DNA of 15,598 nt, from positions 11,204 through 26,801 of the forward strand of contig DPHD01000074.1 in assembly GCA_003523085.1 (NCBI GenBank), in the 5' to 3' direction. Shown here one piece after another: positions 7,287 to 14,397 of this stretch (positions are counted from its first letter, which is position 1; the number at the start of each line of letters is the position of its first letter). Position numbers and translations under genes: made by a program. A model generated the notes under the pieces. It ran no database searches and had not been told where the DNA came from. It worked only from the letters and a program-made list of their open reading frames with translations. The stretch is from Oceanospirillaceae bacterium (GTDB lineage Bacteria; Pseudomonadota; Gammaproteobacteria; Pseudomonadales; Balneatricaceae).

Positions 7287-7402
7287 ATAGGTGTAGGCCG
7301 GTCTCCGGGCTCATAAGCAAGGCTTATGTACCGTTGCGGGGGCAGCACAGTTCAGAGTTTGACTGTTTCCCGTGAAAGCTAAATTCGTGTAGCCACCTAC
7401 GG
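7287..7402 (-). ncRNA. Cobalamin (AdoCbl) riboswitch
   Basis: On the minus strand the hallmark pieces appear in order. There is a 5' P1 strand TAGGTG (7395-7400), then ACGGGAA, the GCTGCCCCCGCAACGGTA core (7329-7346), a TAAGCC/GGCTTA-type arm, the B12 box AGCCCGGAGACCGGCC (7296-7311) matching the AGYCMGGAGACCNGCC consensus exactly, and the 3' P1 strand CACCTA (7288-7293). The aptamer senses adenosylcobalamin. It lies about 58 bases ahead of cbtB, consistent with repression of cobalt uptake when B12 is sufficient. Boundaries are set by the P1 pairing. Confidence 0.95.
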
Positions 7403-7540
7403 GGTCTACTTTATGCCAATTTGACTGATTTTTGAAGTGCTAATGCGCGATGTTTAATTCAACACGCGACCAATCAGCCTAAGAGATGGAGTTTATTGAC
7501 CTTAGCAGCCATAAATTGCTCTATTTTCTGCCCTCAGCGG

Positions 7541-7549
7541 TGGTATGAT
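7541..7549 (+). promoter_or_regulatory. Extended -10 promoter for ilvE
   Basis: TGGTATGAT fits an extended -10 element (TGn followed by TATGAT, a one-base departure from TATAAT). No good -35 is visible at the normal distance (CTATTT at 7521-7526), which is usual for extended -10 promoters. Transcription would begin near 7556, leaving a short leader of about 30 bases before the ATG at 7587. The 345-base gap 7242-7586 is otherwise filled by the divergent cobalamin riboswitch and its leader; nothing else was recognised in it. Confidence 0.45.
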
Positions 7550-7586
7550 GTGGGCTAATTTTGTCAGTGTATATAGAGAGAAAATC

Positions 7587-8582
7587 ATGACCGCGTTCGG
7601 CACACAATTTGTTCCAGAAATGGCATTAGCCACCTTTGACGGCCAACAATGGAGCACGCCTAGCGTGGTGCCTAGCGATAGCATTTCTCTGCATCCGGGC
7701 GCCCACGTGTTGCATTACGCTAGCACCTGCTTTGAAGGCTTAAAAGCATTTAGACATGCCGATGGCAGCCACCACATTTTCCGCATGGACCAAAATATAG
7801 AGCGCATGATCCAAAGTAGCCGCTTGTTGTCTTTGCCGGCTGTAGATGGCCCTATGTTAAAAGCGATGATTTTGGACCTGGTTGGACGTTACACGCACGA
7901 AATCCCCGCCCCTCCTGGCACCATGTATCTGCGCCCTACTCACATGGGAACAGAAACTGCCATTGGTAAGGCCGCTGCCCCTTCTGCGCAGTCTATGCTC
8001 TATGTATTAGCATCACCCGTAGGTGATTATTTTGCCGGCGGCGATGCCACCTTGCGTGTACTGATCGATGAAGTTGGCATGCGTTGTGCGCCGCACATGG
8101 GCATGGTTAAAAGTGGCGGTAACTACGCCAGTGCGCTGCAAGTATTGAACAAGGCTAGGGCTGAGCATCAAGCAGACCAAGTGCTATTCTGCCCAGATGG
8201 CGATGTACAAGAAACAGCCGCTGCCAACTTTATATTGATTGACGGTAACGAGCTCATCACTAAGCCTTTGGACTCCACCTTTTTGCATGGCGTAACACGT
8301 GCTTCTGTGCTCACCTTAGCCGCCGACATGGGCATGACCGTACGTGAGCGTGATTTATCCGTTGCAGAACTAATTGAGCGTAGCGCCAACCCTAATGCAG
8401 AAGCTGCATTATCGGGCACGGCCGCCGTCTTAGCCCCCGTAGGTACACTGATCTACAATGGTAAAGAGCATATCGTAGGCACAGGCAAGCCCGGAGTCAA
8501 AACCATACAACTACGCAAAGAACTTAATGACATTCAATTTGGTGTGACGGCAGACCGTCATGGTTGGTTAACTCGCGTGTAA
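7587..8582 (+). CDS. ilvE: Branched-chain amino acid aminotransferase (class IV PLP, type II)
   Basis: The enzyme transfers the amino group between Leu, Ile or Val and 2-oxoglutarate, the last step of branched-chain amino acid synthesis and the first of their breakdown. The 331-residue product has the fold-type IV landmarks. LHYASTCFEGLKAFR (42-56) precedes MYLRPTHMGT (113-122). The PLP-lysine motif is MVKSGGNYAS (Lys 175), and the QETAAANFILI segment supplies the cofactor-contacting Glu. A C-terminal GTAAVLAPVG follows. Length and the FEGLKAFR form favour the type II BCAT subgroup. I start at ATG 7587, not at 7545, because 7545 lies inside the probable -10 element and the family N-terminus begins near FGTQFVPEMALATFDG; a purine-rich AGAGAG lies 5 bases upstream. 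The gene is monocistronic and its end overlaps the convergent amidase gene by 25 bases. Confidence 0.9.
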   Translation: MTAFGTQFVPEMALATFDGQQWSTPSVVPSDSISLHPGAHVLHYASTCFEGLKAFRHADGSHHIFRMDQNIERMIQSSRLLSLPAVDGPMLKAMILDLVGRYTHEIPAPPGTMYLRPTHMGTETAIGKAAAPSAQSMLYVLASPVGDYFAGGDATLRVLIDEVGMRCAPHMGMVKSGGNYASALQVLNKARAEHQADQVLFCPDGDVQETAAANFILIDGNELITKPLDSTFLHGVTRASVLTLAADMGMTVRERDLSVAELIERSANPNAEAALSGTAAVLAPVGTLIYNGKEHIVGTGKPGVKTIQLRKELNDIQFGVTADRHGWLTRV

Positions 8583-9967
8583 TTGTGCTGCCAAGGATTG
8601 GCCTGTTCTAAGGCAAAGGCCAACCGCATCAACGCGGGGTCTTGGCCTTTAATACCAATAAAATGCGTGCCCAACGGGTGATGGTTTTCTGGCCAATACA
8701 AAGGTACGCTCATGGCTGGCGCTCCCGTAGCGTTGGCTAACATGGTGTAACTCATAAATTCATTCAGGCCATCCATTTCGTCTAGATAATGGTGTGCAGA
8801 ATTAAAAAGGTCTGGCGCCAGCTGGTCCAAGGCCTGCACCGGTGACATGACCAAGTCTACTTTTTGTGCTTTCATCTTGGCTTCAACGCTGCGCCTTACG
8901 CCGGTGAAATACTCCCCAGCCAAAGCCAACTCAGCGCCTTGTAATCCCTGGCTCTGCATGGCAAATGTGGTGCTAAAGTGGCCCAACCACGGGTTATCCT
9001 CAAACGGCTGACCGCTGGTTTGCTCTACCATCTTGATCAAATGCGGCATGCGGGTCATAAACACATTGCCCAAATGATGCAGAAATTCATCTGCCACAAT
9101 GGGCCAACCTTGCCACTCTACAACCCTATGCCCCATATCAGCCAGGGTGTTTGTAGCGTGATCTATGGCCGCCATTTGTAGTGGCTCAGGCCTTAGCCCC
9201 TGTAGGCCACCAGAATCCACGGCTATACAGAGTTTTTTATCGGCAACACACGACAGACCCACAAAATTTCTGCCCTGCTTGCTGCTCACCAGATCTAAAA
9301 ATGCGGCGCTATCTTTCACACTGCGGGTTATTACGTGATGGTGTTTAATCAAATCATGTTGGCCGTCGAGTTCGGCGCACAAATTTTGACCTCGGCTGGG
9401 TTTGTAACCAAATACACCACAATAAGATGACGGCAATCTAATTGAGCCTGCGCCACAAGTGGCATGGGCCATAGGCACATAACCCGCCGCCACAGCCACT
9501 GCGCTACCACCGCTAGAACCCGACGGAGACCACTGTGGTGCCCACGGGTTAGTAGTGGTACCAAAACGCTCATTCTGGGTATGCACCGAGGTCGCAAACT
9601 CCGGCACATTAGTCAGCCCCAGTAAGTTTAACCCGCCTTTGCCAACCGCCTGCATAAATGCACTCACGTGTGATGATTGACGCTGGAGGGCCATATGCGC
9701 ACCGTCACTGCGGGGTACATTAGGCACATCTACCATGTCTTTCATTAACCATGGTACGCCGCCAAATACGGCACTGTAATCTTGCCGCTGGTCAAAACTG
9801 CGGGCTTGATCTAAGGCTTGTTCAAAGGTGCGCAGGGTCAGTGCATTTAACGCAGGCTCCTGCTTGAGTATGTTAGCCATCACACTTTGGGTCAGCTCTA
9901 GGCAGGAGAATTGCTTGCGCCTTAAGCTATCGGCCCACTCAAGGGCGCTGGCGGCTTCAATCATCAT
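8558..9967 (-). CDS. Amidase-signature family hydrolase
   Basis: The 469-residue protein is a full-length amidase-signature enzyme with a Ser-cisSer-Lys triad. Lys 76 is in PWLMKDMVD, cis-Ser 151 in PSGSSGGSAVAVAAG, and nucleophile Ser 175 in CGAGSIRLPSSYCG. The 24-residue interval between the two serines matches that of fatty acid amide hydrolase. The usual Asp/Thr before the nucleophile motif (TDTGGS or TDIGGS) is replaced by Cys 171-Gly-Ala-Gly, an unusual variant. Such enzymes hydrolyse carboxylic amides; the substrate is not predictable. The start at 9965-9967 has a second ATG directly after it and a GGTGAG upstream, and follows the TRAP large-permease stop by 4 bases, so it is the last gene of the catabolic operon. 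It is probably cytosolic (no signal peptide). Its 3' end overlaps convergent ilvE. Confidence 0.88.
   Translation of the reverse strand: MMIEAASALEWADSLRRKQFSCLELTQSVMANILKQEPALNALTLRTFEQALDQARSFDQRQDYSAVFGGVPWLMKDMVDVPNVPRSDGAHMALQRQSSHVSAFMQAVGKGGLNLLGLTNVPEFATSVHTQNERFGTTTNPWAPQWSPSGSSGGSAVAVAAGYVPMAHATCGAGSIRLPSSYCGVFGYKPSRGQNLCAELDGQHDLIKHHHVITRSVKDSAAFLDLVSSKQGRNFVGLSCVADKKLCIAVDSGGLQGLRPEPLQMAAIDHATNTLADMGHRVVEWQGWPIVADEFLHHLGNVFMTRMPHLIKMVEQTSGQPFEDNPWLGHFSTTFAMQSQGLQGAELALAGEYFTGVRRSVEAKMKAQKVDLVMSPVQALDQLAPDLFNSAHHYLDEMDGLNEFMSYTMLANATGAPAMSVPLYWPENHHPLGTHFIGIKGQDPALMRLAFALEQANPWQHNYTRVNQP
8598..8650. other. Alternating inverted repeats downstream of ilvE (possible alternative hairpins)
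   Basis: TTGGCCT (8598-8604), AAAGGCCAA (8615-8623) and TTGGCCTTT (8642-8650) can form two mutually exclusive perfect stems of 7 and 9 bp. They start 15 bases after the ilvE stop but lie within the coding sequence of the convergent amidase. They may act as a weak bidirectional transcription end signal; the downstream T-run is only TTT, so this is uncertain. Confidence 0.3.
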
Positions 9968-9971
9968 GGGA

Positions 9972-11231
9972 TTAGCTCACCAACATGAGGGATAAACTAG
10001 GCACAAAGGTGACTACCATCAATACCACCAACATCATCATCACAAACGGAATCACCGAGCGCATGACGTCTGAATATTTCTCTTTGAGTGCCGTCATAGC
10101 CACCACAAGATTGAAACCCACAGGTGGTGTGAGCAAACCTATTTCTAGGTTGATCACCATGATAATGCCCAAGTGAATAGGGTCTATACCGTAGGTTCTA
10201 GCGATAGGCATCATGATGGGCGCCAAAATAAGGATTGCGGCATTGATATCCATGAGGCAACCCACCAACAATAGGATAAGGTTTAAACCTAACAAGAATG
10301 CAATTTGGCTGTCTATAGTTACCGCCAGCCATTCCGCCAGATGGTGTGGTACCTGTTCTGCCGTAAGCAACATATTTAGGCTCATGGCAATTGCAATAAT
10401 AGGGGCTAAGGTACCCACCATCTGGCTGGTTTCAATCACCGTTATTTTTAAATCTGAAAGCTTCACTTCTCGGTATATAAGTAGTTCCACAATCAAGGCA
10501 TAAAATAATGCTACGGCGGCCGATTCTGTGGCGGTAAAATAGCCTGAGTAGATGCCACCCAATAAAATAACCGGCATTAATAGTGACCAAATGCCATCCT
10601 TTAATACCACCAAAAATTCGCGCCCATTAAATGGAAATTTAGGCTGATGGCGGTTGTGATAAAGTGAATACCCTAGCAAGGCCACGGTGAGCAACAGGCC
10701 TGGTATAAGGCCCGCCAAAAACAAATCGGTAATGGGAGTTTCCGTACTAATGTCGTAAACAATAAGCGGTATAGATGGCGGGATGATTACACCCAAGGTG
10801 CCGGCGCTAGTTATAGCGCCTAAGGAGTACTGTTGGCTATAGCCTTGTTCCCGTAATGCGGGGTACAAAATAGTGCCTACGGCTAATAATGTCACCATAG
10901 ACGAGCCAGAGATCGCTGCAAAAAAGGCGCAGGATAATATAGCTGCAGCACCTAAGCCACCGGCTAAAGAACAGGTAGCCGCACGCATGATATTAACCAG
11001 ACGTATGGAGATGGAACCACGAGTCATTACTGATCCGCATAAAATAAACAACGGAATGGACAACAACACGTCTTTGTCTAATGCGGTCCACATGTCTTCT
11101 GCTAGGTAGAGCAATATACCATCGCCGTAAATTAAGTGTACCGCCGCCGCCATCACAAAAAGGATAGCGATGATGTTTTGCCTTAATACCAACATTAACA
11201 TTAACAAACCAACCAGCAATAACACCATCAT
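9972..11231 (-). CDS. dctM: TRAP transporter large permease (DctM)
   Basis: The 419-residue, very hydrophobic protein has about 11-12 membrane helices and is of normal DctM length. Typical motifs are DKDVLLSIPLFILCGSVMTRG (near residues 53-73), CAFFAAISGSSMVTLLAVG (about 100-118), GTLGVIIPPSIPLIVYD (about 143-159) and, near the end, INLEIGLLTPPVGFNLVV. It forms the ion-coupled translocation subunit of a tripartite ATP-independent periplasmic transporter in the inner membrane. Its ATG overlaps the TGA of the small permease gene (ATGA, 11228-11231), so the pair is translationally coupled. It ends 4 bases before the amidase gene. Confidence 0.93.
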   Translation of the reverse strand: MMVLLLVGLLMLMLVLRQNIIAILFVMAAAVHLIYGDGILLYLAEDMWTALDKDVLLSIPLFILCGSVMTRGSISIRLVNIMRAATCSLAGGLGAAAILSCAFFAAISGSSMVTLLAVGTILYPALREQGYSQQYSLGAITSAGTLGVIIPPSIPLIVYDISTETPITDLFLAGLIPGLLLTVALLGYSLYHNRHQPKFPFNGREFLVVLKDGIWSLLMPVILLGGIYSGYFTATESAAVALFYALIVELLIYREVKLSDLKITVIETSQMVGTLAPIIAIAMSLNMLLTAEQVPHHLAEWLAVTIDSQIAFLLGLNLILLLVGCLMDINAAILILAPIMMPIARTYGIDPIHLGIIMVINLEIGLLTPPVGFNLVVAMTALKEKYSDVMRSVIPFVMMMLVVLMVVTFVPSLSLMLVS

Positions 11232-11719
11232 GCTTCAGCCCCCGCTTCTTGTGGTTTTAAATCAGGGCGCAGTGCAAATGCCCCGTAGCGAATGGCGGTT
11301 GAGAAAAACCCATAAGGCATGACCCATTGAATAGTCCATAGAGGAATTTTTATCATGCTGGCTTGATCCTGCCATTGGTAGGTTGTGTACACCAGCTCAA
11401 CGCACACTATACCCATGGCTAAAAATAGTAGCGCAGACACTAGATCACTAGTTCGCGCTATGGCTGGCCGCCACGCGAGTGGTAACCATTGGTCGGCAAA
11501 GCGTGGCCGCAGGTGTTTGTTTTGGCCGGCAGCCAACCCCATACCCATGTATGAGGTGGCAATAACCATAAACACCGCAATACGCTGAATACCGTAAATG
11601 GAATGATTCAACAGCTCCCTAGAGGCAACGTCTAGCATTAGTGCCAGCGCCACACAGGCGTAACAAGTCGACGCCAGTATAGATTCGAACTTAAACAATA
11701 ATCGTAAGAAATTTGCCAT
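11228..11719 (-). CDS. dctQ: TRAP transporter small permease (DctQ)
   Basis: The 163-residue product, MANFLRLLFKFES onward, has four membrane helices and the DctQ features DVASRELLNHSIYGIQRIAVFMVIATSYMG and a basic interhelix segment NKHLRPRFADQWLP. I choose the ATG at 11717-11719 rather than an upstream start at 11815: the extra 32 residues would overlap dctP, look nothing like DctQ, and this ATG has GGAG about 8 bases upstream. It lies 22 bases downstream of dctP and overlaps dctM by 4 bases. It works with DctM in uptake of an organic anion delivered by the DctP receptor. Confidence 0.9.
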   Translation of the reverse strand: MANFLRLLFKFESILASTCYACVALALMLDVASRELLNHSIYGIQRIAVFMVIATSYMGMGLAAGQNKHLRPRFADQWLPLAWRPAIARTSDLVSALLFLAMGIVCVELVYTTYQWQDQASMIKIPLWTIQWVMPYGFFSTAIRYGAFALRPDLKPQEAGAEA

Positions 11720-11741
11720 CGTAGGAGCTCCAGTTACCGGG

Positions 11742-12749
11742 TTAAATGGCGCAAGCCGTTTTAGCTTCCATGATCTGAGGCCACAGGACGTCAGATTCAC
11801 CACCAACGTCTTCAACTAGGTCGGCATACTTGCTTGCTCCTTGCTGCTTCCAGACCGCCATTTCGGCTGTACTTAGTTCTGTAACCTGACCACCCGCTTC
11901 TTTGAATTTGCCCAACAAGTAGGCATCCATGCCACGTACGCCATCTCGTAATGCTTGCTGCGGCGCTAAAGAGGCGTCAAACGCTTGCTGCATGTCTGCA
12001 GGTAAGCTATTCCACAAATCTAAGTTCATCACAATAACACCCGCTTCGTGGGAGTGTTTTGTGAGCGTGTAATAAGGCGCCTGTTTACCAAACCCTGCAG
12101 CAACGTAGAGGATGGCCGATAAGCCGCCACCGTCAATTAAACCTGTTTGCAAGGCAGATGACATTTCAGAGAAAGGTATATAAATACCGTTTAGACCAAT
12201 GGCGTCGTAAAAGTTTGTGGCCGCTGGCGAAATAGACGCACGCATTTTCTGCGCTTGTGCATCTTCTGGGGTAACGATTTTAGAACCGCCGAACAAGTTA
12301 GCAAACCCAATTTCATTCCATTGAATGAGCTTTAGGTTCTTTTTCTCTAATAATGGCGCCAAGGAAGCGGCCAAATAGTTGTCGTAGGCGCAGTCTAGTT
12401 GTTCGTATGAATCCCACAAGTAAGGCGCCAGGGTTAAGGAGAATTCTGGCACCATATCGGACAGACCAGACATTGAGAAGGCGCCGAGGTCGATACGTCC
12501 ACGGGCCACCTGTTTAATAACGTCGGTTTCTTTACCCAGTTGGGCGTTATTGAATAAAGTCATCTCAATTTTTCCGCCAGAATTTTCCACCAATGCATCA
12601 CGTAGCTTTTCTGAATGTTTCACCTAAGGTGTGCCTTCAGGAGCAGCGGATGCATAGCGCCATTTGTAGTCGGCTGCGTAAGCTGCCCCTGCAACTAACG
12701 ATAGGCTGGTGCCCATCACGCTGGCTTTTACTAAGTGTTTGAGTTTCAT
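11742..12749 (-). pseudogene. dctP: TRAP solute-binding protein (DctP), interrupted by in-frame TAG at codon 42
   Basis: The full frame is 335 codons, ATG at 12747-12749 to TAA at 11742-11744, broken only by TAG at 12624-12626. It begins MKLKHLVKASVMGTSLSLVA, a Sec signal peptide cleaved near AYAAD. Then comes KWRYASAAPEGTP, the stop, and VKHSEKLRDALVENSGGKIE. DctP proteins commonly have Trp after GTP (PEGTPW), so TGG to TAG is the simplest change. The remaining protein is intact: LGKETDVIKQVARGRIDLGA, KMRASISPAATNFYDAIG containing the substrate-carboxylate Arg, and a normal C-terminus. Without suppression only a 41-residue leader peptide would be exported; an internal GTG restart at 12623 would yield a cytosolic protein without a signal. 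A good GAGGG ribosome-binding site precedes the ATG. Transporter function therefore depends on this codon. Confidence 0.85.
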
Positions 12750-12787
12750 GTTGTTGCCCTCTTTTATTATAGTTACTTTTGTTATGT

Positions 12788-12816
12788 GCAACTGGCCGTT
12801 TACTTAGGCCGGTTGC
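12788..12816 (-). other. Intercistronic hairpin between acyl-CoA ligase and dctP genes
   Basis: Arms 12788-12797 and 12807-12816 pair over 10 positions with one mismatch around a 9-base loop (GC-rich GGCC core). It lies in the 76-base gap between the ligase stop and the dctP start. No U-run follows on either strand, so it is not a classical Rho-independent terminator. It may be an mRNA processing or stabilising structure setting different expression of the receptor gene. Confidence 0.4.
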
Positions 12817-12825
12817 AGGTTTAGG

Positions 12826-14397
12826 TTAGCGCCACTTGCTTACATCCCAGCTGTCGTTGGCTGCCATAACTGGCCGTTTATTAAGTTCATGCTTGGCCAC
12901 CTTACGGGTAGGAGTGCGGGGTAGTTCGGTAATGAATTCGATGTAACGCGGTACCTTATATGCCGCTAAGCTAGCCTTGCATTGGCTTATTATTGAAACT
13001 GCCAATGCTTCGTTGGCTTGATCTTGATCCTTCAATAAAACGAAGGCCTTAACTTCTTCTTTACGCGTAATGTCTGGCACACCAACTACCGCCACCTCGG
13101 CCACTAAGGGCTGTTGCAATATTGTGGCTTCAACTTCTCTGGCTCATATGTTTTCGCCAGATCGTTTAATCATCTCTTTAAGCCGCCCTGTAATGTACAT
13201 GTAGCCTTGCTTGTCGATGCGCGCTAAATCGCCCGTTCTAAACCACCCGTCTACAAAAGCGTCGATGTTGGCCTGTTGGTTTTTATAGTAGCCCTGCAAC
13301 ATGTGCTGGTTATTAACCCAAAGCTCACCTTGCTGACCTGGCTGCACAGGCTCTCCATGCTGGTTGCGAATGGTGGTTTTTACTAGCGCGTCAATCAACT
13401 GCCCGCAGGTTCCTTTGTGAGCTTGTATGTCGGTTTCGGCATGGGTTGATGTCACACCTCCTACTTCAGTCATACCAAAGCCATCGCGCCCGATCGGTCC
13501 AAACATACGCTGCAGTTTTTCTATATTATGGGGCCGCCAGGCAAAGGTATTGACCATGCGTAACGGCCAGTCCTGCACCGCTGCTTCGTCTAGGTTTTGC
13601 ATAAACGGTTCTGGCAAAGTGCAGTAATTAATTTGGTACTCACCTAGCCAATATCCAAATTGAGATAGGCTCATCTTATTGGCAATGTGAGCGGTTCCCC
13701 CCAGCAGCATGGTCATGAGCATTTGCCATTGGCCGTCCATGTAATAAAACGGTGCCCAAATGAGGCAGTTTTCTAGATCACGCTCTGCGCCTACCTCTGC
13801 CGCAACGCTGGCTAAGCGCACCCAATACTCTTGAGACAACATACAACCTTTGGGTTTACCCGTGGTGCCTGAGGTGTACTGGATACTAAACAACGCATTG
13901 GCATGGATCGGCTGCTGCGCTACAGCTTCATGTGCGCAGGCCTTGGCTAGCAACTCTGTCCACGCCATTTGGTCGGACCTAAGTTGTGGACAAGAACCAA
14001 TCACACACACCTGTTTTAGCAATGGCAAAGGCTCTGACATCTGCTCGAGCAGGGGCTGATAGCTCGCATCAATAAACAAGTATTCGGCATCGCTGTTGTG
14101 CAATATGTAATGCAACTCGTCGGCTTGATACGCTTGATTAACAGGGGTCATCACCGCACCCACCCTGGCAATGGCAAGCCAAAGGCTCATACTTTCTGCG
14201 CAACTCGGCATCATTACTGCGATGTGGCTCTGCGGTGTTACGCCCCACTGAGTAAGGGCGTGACTTACTAAATTCACTTTTTCGGCCAGCTGTTGGTAGG
14301 TAATGGACTCATCACGTTGGAACCAATTCGCCACCGTTTTACTACCATGGGTTGCCGCGGCTCGGGTTAATATGGCGTTCAAGGCAGAGGTTTGCAT
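12826..14397 (-). pseudogene. Acyl-CoA ligase (AMP-forming), interrupted by in-frame TGA at codon 418
   Basis: One frame of 523 codons runs from ATG 14395-14397 to TAA 12826-12828, broken by TGA at 13144-13146. ANL-superfamily motifs are complete: P-loop YTSGTTGKPKG (174-184), GFGMTEVGG (306-314), GWFRTGDLARID (384-395), hinge GRLKEMIKRSGENI (404-417), then the stop, AREVEA and catalytic Lys about 499 in LPRTPTRKVAKHEL. The enzyme adenylates a carboxylic acid with ATP and transfers it to CoA. General resemblance is to carnitine/crotonobetaine and aromatic-acid ligases; the substrate is unknown. Truncation at 417 removes the mobile C-terminal domain with the adenylation lysine, so a stopped product should be inactive or badly impaired. 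Ser is frequent at this position after GENI; Trp, Arg or Gly would also be one base away. Its ATG overlaps the hydratase stop (TAATG). Confidence 0.85.

Noticed and set aside
7545..7586. Upstream ATG for ilvE at 7545
   Set aside because: It lies inside the probable -10 element, and the added residues are unlike the aminotransferase N-terminus; the ATG at 7587 fits better.
11720..11815. Longer start for the TRAP small permease
   Set aside because: The extra 32 residues overlap dctP, lack DctQ character, and the internal ATG at 11719 has a good GGAG.
12766..12771. Perfect TATAAT (minus strand) ahead of dctP as a promoter
   Set aside because: Transcription would start about at the Shine-Dalgarno of dctP, leaving almost no leader, and no -35 occurs at 16-18 bases. 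The gene is more likely read from the operon promoter.
2163..13146. Alternative genetic code (TGA or TAG read as an amino acid)
   Set aside because: TGA terminates the 3935-4384 gene, dctQ and the amidase, and TAG terminates the sulfatase and cbtA, all at sensible family ends or coupled junctions, so neither codon looks reassigned.
13144..13146. Selenocysteine insertion at the in-frame TGA codons
   Set aside because: Neither TGA lies at a catalytic Cys/Sec position of its family, and no strong hairpin just downstream was evident by eye.
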